From Rhodanobacteraceae bacterium (lineage in GTDB: Bacteria; Pseudomonadota; Gammaproteobacteria; Xanthomonadales; Rhodanobacteraceae), in the NCBI GenBank assembly GCA_004299555.1, contig SCQU01000001.1:1-64000 (forward strand): DNA of 64,000 bases, read 5' to 3'. Every line of letters begins with the position of its first letter. Positions within the stretch are counted from its first letter, which is position 1. The notes below the pieces were generated by a model. The model saw only the letters and a list, made by a program, of their open reading frames with translations. It had not been told where the DNA came from and made no database searches. Below are positions 20,005-27,918 of the stretch, piece after piece. The translations under genes and the position numbers were made by a program.

Positions 20005-20025
20005 GTTCTTTCCGCTTGGGGCTTT

Positions 20026-20074
20026 GCAGGAGCGAGCGCGCTCGCAACCGGTCGCCTGCACGCAGGCTCCTACA
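20026..20074. repeat. REP doublet (REPIN-like) inside the nuo operon
   Basis: Two copies of a G(C/T)AGGAGC-stem-GC(A/G)AC unit face each other across a CGGT centre, filling most of the 73-base nuoE-nuoF gap. The left unit contains the perfect palindrome GCGAGCGCGCTCGC; the right unit contains GCCTGC-AC-GCAGGC. The GTAGGAGC head is the hallmark of REP families in Pseudomonas and Xanthomonadales. No other copy was noticed in the window. It is transcribed within the operon and should form two strong hairpins. Confidence 0.75.
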
Positions 20075-20077
20075 CAG

Positions 20078-20605
20078 TTATTTCAAACCATCAAGGATCG
20101 CATCGACCTTTTCCGGCGTCAGGCGCTCGTGATAGTTGCCATCCACCTGCATCACCGGCGCACCGCAGCACGCAGCCAGGCATTCCTCTTCGCGCTTGAG
20201 GTAGACGCGGCCATCGGCCGTGCTTTCACCCAGCTTGACGCCCAGCTTCTGTTCGCAGTGCCTGGCGATGCCGTCGGCTCCATTCAACCAGCACGAAATG
20301 TTGGTGCACACCGACACCTCGTGCCGCCCGACCGGATGGGTGTTCATCATCGAGTAGAACGACGCCACCTCGTAGGCAAATACCGGTTTGATGTCCAAAT
20401 ACTTGGCGACCGCCGTCGTCAGCTCATCGGTGAGGAAGCCCCGGTTCTGCTCCTGCGCGGCCATCAGCGCCTGGATCACCGCCGAGCGCTTGCGGTCGGG
20501 CGGGAACTTTGCGGCCCAGTGGTCGATGTGCGCACGCGTTTCCGCGGTCAGCACCGTGAGCGGGTCGACGTCCTTGACCTTGTCGTAATTGTTGGTGGCT
20601 TTCAT
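20078..20605 (-). CDS. nuoE: NADH-quinone oxidoreductase subunit E (2Fe-2S)
   Basis: A 175-residue thioredoxin-fold subunit carrying cluster N1a. The four ligands are seen as the pair in [14 protein letters not shown] (about residue 102) and the pair in [18 protein letters not shown] (about 142). It partners NuoF and NuoG in the NADH dehydrogenase arm. The start overlaps the nuoD stop in ATGA. Its stop is followed almost directly by the REP doublet, which separates it from nuoF. Confidence 0.96.
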   Translation of the reverse strand: MKATNNYDKVKDVDPLTVLTAETRAHIDHWAAKFPPDRKRSAVIQALMAAQEQNRGFLTDELTTAVAKYLDIKPVFAYEVASFYSMMNTHPVGRHEVSVCTNISCWLNGADGIARHCEQKLGVKLGESTADGRVYLKREEECLAACCGAPVMQVDGNYHERLTPEKVDAILDGLK

Positions 20606-21867
20606 CGATCGACCTCTCCAAACACCAGGTCATAGGTGCCGATCATCGCGACCACGTCGGGCAGCATGTGCCCGCGCGTCAGTTCATCGATCGACGCGAG
20701 ATGCGGAAAACTTGGCGCCCGCAGGTGGACCCGGAACGGTTTATTGGCGCCATCAGAGACCAGGTAGCAACCAAACTCGCCCTTGGGCGCTTCGACCGCC
20801 GCGTAGGTTTCGCCGGCCGGCACGCTGTAGCCTTCCGAGAACAGCTTGAACCAATGGATCAACGCCTCCATCGACTCCTTCATGTCCTCGCGCTTGGGCG
20901 GCGCGACCTTGTAATTGTTGACCATCACCGGGCCCGGGTTGGCCCGGAGCCACTTCACGCACTGGCGGATGATCAGCGCCGATTGGCGCATCTCATTGAC
21001 GCGTACGAGATAGCGGTCGTAGCAGTCACCGCGGGTACCGACCGGAATGTCGAAATCAACCTCGGCATACTTGGCGTACGGCTGGGTCTTGCGCAAATCC
21101 CATTCGACGCCCGACGCGCGCAGCATCGGGCCACTGAAGCCCAGCGCCTTCGCACGCTCGGGGCTGACGATGCCGATGTCGACGGTGCGCTGCTTCCAGA
21201 TGCGGTTGTCGGTCAGGAGCTCTTCGTACTCGTCGACCTTGTGCTGGAAGTCTTCGGCAAACGCGTCCAGGAAGTCCAGCATCGACCCTTCGCGCCACTG
21301 GTTCATGCGCGCAAGGTCCTTGCCTTTGTGCCACGGCGATTCGTGGTACTGGATCATCTTGCCGGGCAGGTCGCGATATACGCCGCCCGGGCGGTAGTAG
21401 GTCGCGTGCATGCGCGTGCCCGACACCGCCTCGTAGCAATCCATCAGTTCCTCGCGCTCGCGGAACGCATACAGGAACACCGCCATCGCACCGAGGTCCA
21501 GCGCGTTGGAGCCAATCCACATCAAGTGGTTGAGGATGCGCGTGATCTCGTCGAACATGGTGCGGATCCACTGCGCGCGCGGCGGCGGCTCGACGCCCAT
21601 GAGCTGCTCGATCGCGCGCACGTAGGCGTGCTCGTTGCACATCATCGATACGTAATCAAGCCGGTCCATGTAACCGATCGAATGGTTGAATGGCTTGGAC
21701 TCGGCCAGTTTTTCGGTGCCACGGTGCAGCAGACCGATGTGCGGGTCGATCCGCATGATCGTCTCGCCTTCCATCTCCATCACCAGGCGCAGCACACCGT
21801 GCGAGGCCGGGTGCTGGGGCCCGAAGTTCATGGTGTAGCTGCGGATTTCGCCCGACTCGTCGGCCAT
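20602..21867 (-). CDS. nuoD: NADH-quinone oxidoreductase subunit D (49 kDa homologue)
   Basis: A 421-residue peripheral subunit lining the quinone cavity. Recognisable stretches: [20 protein letters not shown] (with the quinone-site His), [17 protein letters not shown], and [18 protein letters not shown]. It is derived from NiFe-hydrogenase large subunits but lacks metal-binding cysteines. It is a separate gene from nuoC, unlike the fused E. coli nuoCD. One base separates it from nuoC and four overlap with nuoE. Confidence 0.97.
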   Translation of the reverse strand: MADESGEIRSYTMNFGPQHPASHGVLRLVMEMEGETIMRIDPHIGLLHRGTEKLAESKPFNHSIGYMDRLDYVSMMCNEHAYVRAIEQLMGVEPPPRAQWIRTMFDEITRILNHLMWIGSNALDLGAMAVFLYAFREREELMDCYEAVSGTRMHATYYRPGGVYRDLPGKMIQYHESPWHKGKDLARMNQWREGSMLDFLDAFAEDFQHKVDEYEELLTDNRIWKQRTVDIGIVSPERAKALGFSGPMLRASGVEWDLRKTQPYAKYAEVDFDIPVGTRGDCYDRYLVRVNEMRQSALIIRQCVKWLRANPGPVMVNNYKVAPPKREDMKESMEALIHWFKLFSEGYSVPAGETYAAVEAPKGEFGCYLVSDGANKPFRVHLRAPSFPHLASIDELTRGHMLPDVVAMIGTYDLVFGEVDR

Positions 21868-21868
21868 C

Positions 21869-22609
21869 TCAGTTGTCCTTCCAGTCGTCGGCGGCTTCGG
21901 TCTGCGAAGTCAGCCAGCGCGAATCCTCGCGCACCACGCGGGCGACGGTGACGCGCGGCGTCACCGAGGTCACCGGCTCGTACACCACGCGCTTGGCTTC
22001 GGGATCGTAGCGAACTTCGACGTTGCCGATCAGCGGAAAATCCTTGCGGAATGGGTGACCGACAAAACCATAATCAGTAAGGATGCGGCGCAAGTCAGGA
22101 TGACCCTCGAACACGATGCCAAACAGGTCGAAGGCCTCGCGCTCGTACCAGTTGGCCGATGGCCACACGCTGGTGAGGGTGGGCAACACCGGCAGGGCGT
22201 CTTCCGGCGCAAAGCAGCGGATCCGCAAGCGGGCGTTGTGCGCAAACGACAACAAATGCACCACCGCCGCGAACCGGCGCAGGATCTGCGGATGCGGCTG
22301 GCGCCCCGCCCAGTCGAAGCGGCCAGGTGCCGTGGTGCCGGTGACCCCGCGGCCAAACCCTTGCGAGGTGGCGGTGTCTGATTCCGGGATCTCGCCCTCG
22401 CCGTAGCCCAGGAAGTCGATGCCGCAGAGGTCGGTCAGCTGTTCGAAGTGGAAGTCGGCCTCGTCGCGCAGCGCCGTGCAAACCTCGACCAGGTGCGCCG
22501 CGGTCACTTCAACCGTCGCCTGACCGTGCGCCAGCGTCACGTTGCTGAGGTGGCCGGCAAAGCGCGCACGCAGCAAATCGGCCAGTTGTTGCGGCATGGT
22601 TTGACTCAT
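21869..22609 (-). CDS. nuoC: NADH-quinone oxidoreductase subunit C (30 kDa homologue)
   Basis: A 246-residue peripheral subunit. The conserved core reads [30 protein letters not shown], and the family signature [20 protein letters not shown] followed by [14 protein letters not shown]. It includes the xanthomonad-type insertion rich in Gly/Thr around residues 75-100. The start at MSQTMPQQL has GGA seven bases upstream; an ATG two codons earlier is an alternative. It bridges NuoD and NuoB/I. Confidence 0.95.
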   Translation of the reverse strand: MSQTMPQQLADLLRARFAGHLSNVTLAHGQATVEVTAAHLVEVCTALRDEADFHFEQLTDLCGIDFLGYGEGEIPESDTATSQGFGRGVTGTTAPGRFDWAGRQPHPQILRRFAAVVHLLSFAHNARLRIRCFAPEDALPVLPTLTSVWPSANWYEREAFDLFGIVFEGHPDLRRILTDYGFVGHPFRKDFPLIGNVEVRYDPEAKRVVYEPVTSVTPRVTVARVVREDSRWLTSQTEAADDWKDN

Positions 22610-22619
22610 GGTCATCCGT

Positions 22620-23174
22620 TCAGCGAGCAATCGTGTTGGTGCGGCGAATTTTCTTCAGCAGTTGCAGAATCCCGTACACCAGCGCCTCGGCCGTCGGCGG
22701 GCAGCCGGGCACATAGATGTCGACCGGCACGATGCGGTCGCAGCCGCGCACCACCGAATATGAATAGTGGTAGTAGCCGCCGCCATTGGCACAGCTGCCC
22801 ATCGAAATCACCCACTTGGGCTCGGGCATCTGGTCGTACACCTTGCGCAGCGCCGGTGCCATCTTGTTGACCAGCGTGCCGGCCACGATCATCACGTCCG
22901 ATTGGCGCGGCGAGGGGCGGAAGATCACGCCGTAACGGTCAAGATCCAGGCGCGACGCGCCGGCGTGCATCATTTCCACCGCACAACAGGCCAGGCCAAA
23001 GGTCATCGGCCACATGGAACCCGTGCGCGCCCAATTGAACAGCGCGTCGATCGTGGTGACGCCGAAGCCTTCCCGCATGACCGGGTTGTCGGCCTCGGGG
23101 CGCAGGATGTCATCCACCTTCCCGATCGGAACCGGGTTGTGCATGGACTTGTCAATGGCAGACATCAATCCCAT
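22620..23174 (-). CDS. nuoB: NADH-quinone oxidoreductase subunit B (PSST homologue)
   Basis: A 184-residue subunit carrying the terminal cluster N2, which donates electrons to quinone. Ligand motifs are intact: [10 protein letters not shown] (about residue 61), [21 protein letters not shown], and [11 protein letters not shown]. The start at [10 protein letters not shown] is preferred because AGGGG lies seven bases before it; it overlaps the end of nuoA by ten bases. A later ATG three codons on is possible. Confidence 0.96.
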   Translation of the reverse strand: MGLMSAIDKSMHNPVPIGKVDDILRPEADNPVMREGFGVTTIDALFNWARTGSMWPMTFGLACCAVEMMHAGASRLDLDRYGVIFRPSPRQSDVMIVAGTLVNKMAPALRKVYDQMPEPKWVISMGSCANGGGYYHYSYSVVRGCDRIVPVDIYVPGCPPTAEALVYGILQLLKKIRRTNTIAR

Positions 23175-23521
23175 TCGAGCGCCCCTTTCTTCCACACGTA
23201 GATGTAGCCCACGACCAAGAGCAGCAGGAAGGTGAACATTTCCACCAGCGCGATGATGCCGATCCTGGTGAACACCGTCGCCCACGGAAACAGGAAGGCG
23301 ATTTCCAGATCGAACAGGATGAACAGGATCGCGATGAGGTAGTAGCGCACATCAAACTTCATGCGCGCGCCCTCGAAGGGCTCGAAGCCGCACTCGTAGG
23401 GCGAGTACTTTTCGGCATCGGGGCGGCGCGGCCCGGCCAGCCAGCCAATCACGATCAGCGCAACGCCGATGGCGCCGGCGACGATGAGGAACAAAAGAAT
23501 GGGCCAGTATCCAGTCAGCAT
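23165..23521 (-). CDS. nuoA: NADH-quinone oxidoreductase subunit A
   Basis: A 118-residue three-helix membrane subunit (ND3 homologue), first gene of the operon. Diagnostic stretches are [20 protein letters not shown], whose Cys loop moves during complex I turnover, and [16 protein letters not shown] candidate sigma-70 promoter lies about 27 bases upstream, in the short gap to a restriction-modification gene that reads in the same direction. Confidence 0.97.
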   Translation of the reverse strand: MLTGYWPILLFLIVAGAIGVALIVIGWLAGPRRPDAEKYSPYECGFEPFEGARMKFDVRYYLIAILFILFDLEIAFLFPWATVFTRIGIIALVEMFTFLLLLVVGYIYVWKKGALEWD

Positions 23522-23547
23522 GCCGTTCGATCCACGTTATCCGCTCA

Positions 23548-23576
23548 ATTTTCGCACGCACCGGCAGATGTCGCAA
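23548..23576 (-). promoter_or_regulatory. Candidate sigma-70 promoter of the nuo operon
   Basis: Read leftward, a -35 box TTGCGA is followed after 17 bases by GAAAAT with an upstream TG (extended -10). Transcription would begin about 20 bases before the nuoA ATG. It fits between the restriction-modification gene stop and nuoA, so nuo expression need not depend on that gene. Confidence 0.45.
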
Positions 23577-23594
23577 TCCAAATCCGCCTGTTGC

Positions 23595-26500
23595 TCACGC
23601 CAGCGGCCAGCCACCTGCGGCTTCGATGGCGGCATCAATGCCGGCTTGGAGCACCAGTGTACGCGCCAACGCGGCGGTGATGTTCTGGTAGTGGCTCAGG
23701 TCATCGTAGGACAGCGTCCGGCCCTTGCGATCCTTCAGCCACTTTTCGGCCACCCGATAACCGCCGATGTGCATGTCCCACACGGCTTGCGGCACGCCCT
23801 CGAAGTATTGCCGGGCGTTGATCCACACGCGGCCGGCGTCGACTTCCCCCTTCGGCACGAAGGGGGATTGAAGGAGATGGCTTTTCAGATCGCTCGTCAG
23901 CATCCCCCCGCCGCGTTGCGGCGACCCCCTTCCAATGGAAGGGGGTGCGGATGCCGCGTAACGAACCTTCACCACCTCGTTGCTGCCGGCGACCGGAAAC
24001 CCGGTTACGCGCGGCAGCCTGGTTTGCATGGTGTGCAGCGCAATCAGCTCGCGGCCGGCCGCCACCAGCGCGGCGAACAGCTTGCGCTCGGTGGTCAGCG
24101 GTACGCGCGGGAAATCACGCTTCAGGAAATCCGCGTAGCGCGTGCGATAGGACGGCGCGTACAGGACGGCGTAGATATACGCCAGCGTGTCTTCGGGGCT
24201 GGACGCGGCGCCGGTGGCCTGCGTCAGCGCGGCAACGAATGCCGGCGCGAGGTTGGCGACTCTCCGCGTTGGACCGTTATCGCCGTGTCGTTTGACCTCG
24301 TGCGGATAGAGCCAAAGCGGACTCACCGCCATGATCCCACGGTTGCTGTACATCGCTCTGTTATCAGCCACGTTCCCAACAGCCAAGATATGCGAGTAGC
24401 CACGGTCTATTGATGCCTGCCGCATCATTGCGAGGCCAACATTCGCGAGTCCGACAAAGTTGTCGAACGCCCGCGTACGCCGGTGAACCGCCACGTTTGA
24501 ATCCCACACCGTCCAGCGCACATCGAACGGCCGATACAAGATCGGCACAACTTTCTCACGCCACTTCCCATCCGCCAGTTCCCGCTTGGCACGGGCATAG
24601 CGCCACTGATCCTGTGAGCACAACTTGAACAGGCCACGGGCTTCGGATTCGGTCGTGGTCGCCAGCAGGCGCTCGACCTTGCGCGCGGCCTCTTCCGGCG
24701 TCCAAGAAATTGCAAACTCGTCGTGCGTGGTGACGATGCCAGGCGCGGGATCGCCATTGGGCGCGAACACATCACGCAACGACCAGCCGTGCTCGTATTC
24801 AGCCAACCGATCCGCGTCTTGCTGCACAAACAGGAAGCTGGGCGACGCCGGCGTCAGTTCCGTCCATTGCGTCACCGCCACCGACTGCGCATCGAGCGCG
24901 GCGTACTTCACCGCGCGGGTGCCGTAAAGGTCGGCGTGGAAGACGCGCGCCAGCCTTTTCCCCTCTCCCGCCGGGAGAGGGTGCCCCGAAGGGGCGGGTG
25001 AGGGTTCGGCCTGGCCCAGGGATGATGCAGTGCGCGTATTCGTACCCTCACCCCTGCCCCTCTCCCGGCGGGAGAGGGGTTCAATCTTGGCCGGCGCCAC
25101 GCGCCGCGAACGCGGTTCAACGGCGGCGGCGCCTTGTTCCGCTCGCCCTTGGACAGGCTCAGGACGAACCGGGTCTTGCACATGCCTGACGAAAATCCCG
25201 ATCGCCACGCCCTGCTGGATGTCGAACACGTTTTCATCCTTGCCGCCATCGGGCGCGTGCTCCTTCTTCTTGCTGTTGCCGTGCAGGTCACAAACGTAAA
25301 TCTCGTCGAAACTGCGCATCAGGCTGAAGCGCATGTCCATGAACGTCGGGTTGTCGAGGTAGCCGTGGTTGGTGACAAAAGCCAGGATGCCATAGCCGGT
25401 CTGCTCGATCCGCCACTGCGCGAAGCGGATGAACTTCACGTAGTCATCGGACAGCCATTTCGCCTGCGCCGGTTTCTGCAATTCCGCGCTTTGCTTGTAT
25501 TCGCCCATCAGGTCTTCGATCCACTCGCCCTTGTTGGACGAATGCCCCGAGTACGGCGGATTGCCCAGCACCACCATCACCGGCACGTCGCGCTTGATGC
25601 GCGAGGCGGCCTGCGATTCATCGGCCAGCCATTGGCTGAACAGCGGCAAGCCGGTTTTCTCGTGGGCCTCTTCCAGCGAATTGGTCAGGAATACGCCGAG
25701 CCGCTCGTCGCTGGAAAAATCATAGCCGCTGCGTTCGAGCTCCAGCCCCAGCTTCATGTGCGCGACCGCGTACGGCGCCATCAGCAGCTCGAAACCGAAC
25801 AGGCGCGGCAGCAGGTGCTCGGCAACGTAACCCGGCCACGCGCCGGCATTGCCTTCGAAGCGTTCGCGGATTTTCTGGATGACCGCGTACAGGAACGTAC
25901 CGGTACCGGTCGCGGGATCGAGGATCTGCACCCGGTGCGTCCACGCCTCGACCTCGGTGATCTGGGTCGACGACTTGCGCTTGCCGTGGGTGGTGTCGTG
26001 CTTCAGTGATTTCCAGCGCACCTTGCCGGCGTGGGCCAGGCCTTCCTTCAGGCCGAACTCGCGCTGCAGCAACGCATCCACGCTGCGCACGATGTAGCCC
26101 ACCACCGGCTCGGGCGTGTAATACACGCCGCGTGCCTCGCGCATCTTCGGATCGTAGGCCGCAAGGAAAGTCTCATAAAAATGCACCACCGGGTCTTCGC
26201 GGCGGGTGCGGTGCCCGAAATCCGCGAGGATGGCCGCCATGTCCGCGCGCGCCAGCAGCTCGGCCAGCTGATCCACCGCCCAACTGACACGCGGATCGAG
26301 GTCGGGCCCGGCAATGGAGTGAAACAGCTTGCGCAGGAACGGGTTGGTTTTCGGCAGCTGCGCGGCGGCGCTCTGGCGCGTGAATCCCGCGGACGGCGCA
26401 TTGCAGCGCGCGGCGAACAAACCGTAGCACAGCGTCTGCGCGTACATGTCGGCAAACTGTTTGACGCTCAGTGACTTGATCAACACCTTGCGAAAGGCTT

Positions 26501-27083
26501 CGAACTGCGCATGCAGCTCGCCGCGGTCGCCTTCGGTGCTGAAGCTGTTTTCGATCAGTCCGCGGATCAGCTGCGCCAGTCTGGCCATCCGCGTCGCCAG
26601 ATCATGCGGCGTGGATTTCAGCGGCAGGTCGGCGGCGAGAAATTGCGTCAGCAGCTGGGCCACCTCCGACGCAGCGCTTTCGTTCCAGCGGATGCGGCCG
26701 TTGCCGCCGGGCCGCGGCAGGCTGGCAGTGAGACGCAATTCGCCATCGAGGTACCAGCGGAACTCGAGGTAATCGGTCAGTACCAGGTTGCCGAGCGATC
26801 CCCGATAGCGCAGCAATTGTTCGCTGCGTTCGACCTTGGCCAAACCAATACCGACGTCCTTGGCTTCGATGTAACCCAACGGCACGGTGCCGCGCACGAT
26901 GATGAAGTCGGGCGCGCCGCAGTCGATCTGGCGCGGCTCGTTGACCGCCGTGACGCCGGCGCCCGCCAGCGCCTCGATCAGCGTCTTGCACGCGGGCCGG
27001 TAGGTGTGTTCGGTGGCATTGCCCGCGCGGTACGCCTGCTCGACCGCGGCAAGATAGGCTTTCAGCGCGGCGTCTGGCGGCAT
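23595..27083 (-). CDS. Single-chain restriction-modification enzyme (N6-adenine methylase, type ISP/IIG-like) with in-frame repeats
   Basis: A 1,162-residue protein. The N-terminus has a PD-(D/E)xK-like nuclease site: PDF at 58-60 and EAK at 73-75. The methylase core has motif I DPATGTGTF (about 388) and motif IV GNPPYSG (about 503). The C-terminal half resembles the type ISP specificity region (YFEGVPQAVWDMHIGGYRVA). No helicase motifs are seen, so it is closer to stand-alone IIG/IIL-type enzymes. Two segments (about residues 638-709 and 1047-1080) are translated palindromic repeats, yet the frame is intact. Start: GGGAA about eight bases before ATG. It lies between tRNA-Leu and nuoA, with stretches of lower GC than its neighbours, suggesting acquisition. 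Confidence 0.8.
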   Translation of the reverse strand: MPPDAALKAYLAAVEQAYRAGNATEHTYRPACKTLIEALAGAGVTAVNEPRQIDCGAPDFIIVRGTVPLGYIEAKDVGIGLAKVERSEQLLRYRGSLGNLVLTDYLEFRWYLDGELRLTASLPRPGGNGRIRWNESAASEVAQLLTQFLAADLPLKSTPHDLATRMARLAQLIRGLIENSFSTEGDRGELHAQFEAFRKVLIKSLSVKQFADMYAQTLCYGLFAARCNAPSAGFTRQSAAAQLPKTNPFLRKLFHSIAGPDLDPRVSWAVDQLAELLARADMAAILADFGHRTRREDPVVHFYETFLAAYDPKMREARGVYYTPEPVVGYIVRSVDALLQREFGLKEGLAHAGKVRWKSLKHDTTHGKRKSSTQITEVEAWTHRVQILDPATGTGTFLYAVIQKIRERFEGNAGAWPGYVAEHLLPRLFGFELLMAPYAVAHMKLGLELERSGYDFSSDERLGVFLTNSLEEAHEKTGLPLFSQWLADESQAASRIKRDVPVMVVLGNPPYSGHSSNKGEWIEDLMGEYKQSAELQKPAQAKWLSDDYVKFIRFAQWRIEQTGYGILAFVTNHGYLDNPTFMDMRFSLMRSFDEIYVCDLHGNSKKKEHAPDGGKDENVFDIQQGVAIGIFVRHVQDPVRPEPVQGRAEQGAAAVEPRSRRVAPAKIEPLSRRERGRGEGTNTRTASSLGQAEPSPAPSGHPLPAGEGKRLARVFHADLYGTRAVKYAALDAQSVAVTQWTELTPASPSFLFVQQDADRLAEYEHGWSLRDVFAPNGDPAPGIVTTHDEFAISWTPEEAARKVERLLATTTESEARGLFKLCSQDQWRYARAKRELADGKWREKVVPILYRPFDVRWTVWDSNVAVHRRTRAFDNFVGLANVGLAMMRQASIDRGYSHILAVGNVADNRAMYSNRGIMAVSPLWLYPHEVKRHGDNGPTRRVANLAPAFVAALTQATGAASSPEDTLAYIYAVLYAPSYRTRYADFLKRDFPRVPLTTERKLFAALVAAGRELIALHTMQTRLPRVTGFPVAGSNEVVKVRYAASAPPSIGRGSPQRGGGMLTSDLKSHLLQSPFVPKGEVDAGRVWINARQYFEGVPQAVWDMHIGGYRVAEKWLKDRKGRTLSYDDLSHYQNITAALARTLVLQAGIDAAIEAAGGWPLA
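23843..23946. repeat. Palindromic repeat cluster B inside the restriction-modification gene
   Basis: Three hairpins lie in about 100 bases: CCCCCTTCG/CGAAGGGGG (23846-23866), GCCGC/GCGGC (23910-23922) and CCCCCTTCCA/TGGAAGGGGG (23925-23945). Elements of this appearance are usually intergenic in xanthomonads and related bacteria. Here it is read as about 34 residues near the C-terminus of the enzyme, between KVRYA and VDAGRVWIN, without a stop or frameshift. Confidence 0.7.
24958..25172. repeat. Palindromic repeat cluster A inside the restriction-modification gene
   Basis: It contains CCCTCTCCCG/CGGGAGAGGG (24961-24981), GCCCC/GGGGC (24983-24995) and CCCCTCTCCC/GGGAGAGGGG (25057-25079). About 70 bases further is a GGACAGGCTCAGGACGAAC element (25151-25169). 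Both types are common dispersed intergenic repeats in GC-rich proteobacteria. Translated, they give phrases such as LSRRERGRGEG and HPLPAGEG, well known from over-called proteins. Here they add roughly 70 residues between the methylase core and ARVFHADLYG. Confidence 0.75.
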
Positions 27084-27121
27084 CGTGGGGTTCCCGGGTT
27101 GCGAAGGCCGGCGCAACGCAA

Positions 27122-27143
27122 CAAAAACCCCGCCGGAGCGGGG
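27122..27143 (-). terminator. Rho-independent terminator after tRNA-Leu
   Basis: Read leftward, CCCCGC-TCCG-GCGGGG is followed directly by TTTTTGT. It lies 22 bases past the tRNA 3' end and 38 bases before the restriction-modification start codon. It should separate the secG-tRNA transcript from that gene. Confidence 0.85.
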
Positions 27144-27165
27144 TCAATGTACAGCATCGAAAAGC

Positions 27166-27250
27166 TGGTGCCCAAGAGGGGACTCGAACCCCTACGGATC
27201 TCTCCGCTACCACCTCAAGGTAGTGCGTCTACCAATTCCGCCACCTGGGC
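27166..27250 (-). tRNA. tRNA-Leu, anticodon GAG
   Basis: 85 nt including an encoded CCA. The acceptor arm is GCCCAGG/CTTGGGC and the D-arm contains GGCGGAATTGGTAGACGC. The anticodon stem CTACC/GGTAG encloses loop TTGAGGT (anticodon GAG). A long class II variable arm follows, then the T-arm AGGGG-TTCGAGT-CCCCT. It reads CUC/CUU codons. It sits downstream of secG on the same strand, as in related genomes, and is followed by a strong terminator. Confidence 0.97.
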
Positions 27251-27426
27251 ATGCAAACCCATTCCTGGGAAACCCCCGGCACATCCCTGTACCGGGCTAT
27301 TTACAAACGTAAAAAGCCCCCGGGAAACTCCGCGCACATCCCAGTGCGCAATGGTCCACGAAAAGCAAAACCATTCCCGGGAAACATCCGGCGCATGGCC
27401 GTGCCAGAGTACTCACAAAACCAAGC
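27251..27426 (-). repeat. Three tandem ~56-bp hairpin repeats between secG and tRNA-Leu
   Basis: On the strand of transcription, three imperfect units each have a GC hairpin with a GGGAT- or GGCCAT-type loop, then GTTTCCC(G/A)GG and often AATGG-TTTG. The shared GGGAAAC (plus strand) occurs at 27267, 27322 and 27379, giving 55- and 57-base spacing. The clearest hairpins are GCGCAC/GTGCGC and CCCGGTAC/GTGCCGGG. TTCCCGGGAA is itself a palindrome. No function is known to me; processing or termination around the tRNA is possible. Confidence 0.7.
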
Positions 27427-27894
27427 TCAGTGCGATGCCGCAGGCACCGGGGCCGAGGCTGCCGGGGCGGCTGCCTTTGCCGGCACCGCCGGATGGGTCA
27501 CCGGGGCCGACGTTGGCGCGGCTGGAACTTCCGCCTGCCGGGCGGGTGCCGACGCGGCCGGCGCGCCAGCCGCGGGCGCGCTCGCGACGGGTGCGGATGC
27601 CGCCGGCGTCGCGGCGCCGGCCATGACACCAAGCGTCTGTTTGGCCGTCGGCGCCACGCCGTGGTGGCTCAGGTACATGCCCATGCCAAGGGTAAGCAAA
27701 AAAAAGACCCCGGCCAGGACCGCGGTGGTACGCGTCAGGAAGCTGGCGGCGCCGCGCGCACCGAACACGGTGCCCGACGAGCCGCCGCCGAAACTGGCGC
27801 CCGCATTGGCGCCATCGCCGCGCTGCATCAGGATCAGCACGATCATCGCAGCCGCGATGAGCACATAGAACACGCTGAAAATCGTGAATATCAT
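27427..27894 (-). CDS. secG: Preprotein translocase subunit SecG with long Ala/Pro tail
   Basis: A 155-residue inner-membrane protein that assists SecYE. The family core is residues 1-80: a first helix, LILMQRGDGANAGASFGGG in the cytosolic loop, GTVFGARGAASFLTRTTA, and a second helix. The remaining ~70 residues are Ala/Pro/Ser-rich low complexity (for example ASAPAAGAPAASAPA), much longer than in E. coli (110 residues in total). Order tpiA-secG-tRNA-Leu matches relatives; the gap to tpiA is 24 bases. Confidence 0.93.
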   Translation of the reverse strand: MIFTIFSVFYVLIAAAMIVLILMQRGDGANAGASFGGGSSGTVFGARGAASFLTRTTAVLAGVFFLLTLGMGMYLSHHGVAPTAKQTLGVMAGAATPAASAPVASAPAAGAPAASAPARQAEVPAAPTSAPVTHPAVPAKAAAPAASAPVPAASH

Positions 27895-27918
27895 GGACGG
27901 TTCCTGTACGCGCGGGCG

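Noticed and set aside
23522-27165. tRNA-integrated genomic island with flanking att sites
   Set aside because: No repeat of the tRNA-Leu 3' end was seen near nuoA and no integrase is present; only one gene lies between.
27251-27426. CRISPR array
   Set aside because: Only three imperfect units, variable along their whole length, hairpins in different stems, no spacers of equal size and no cas genes.
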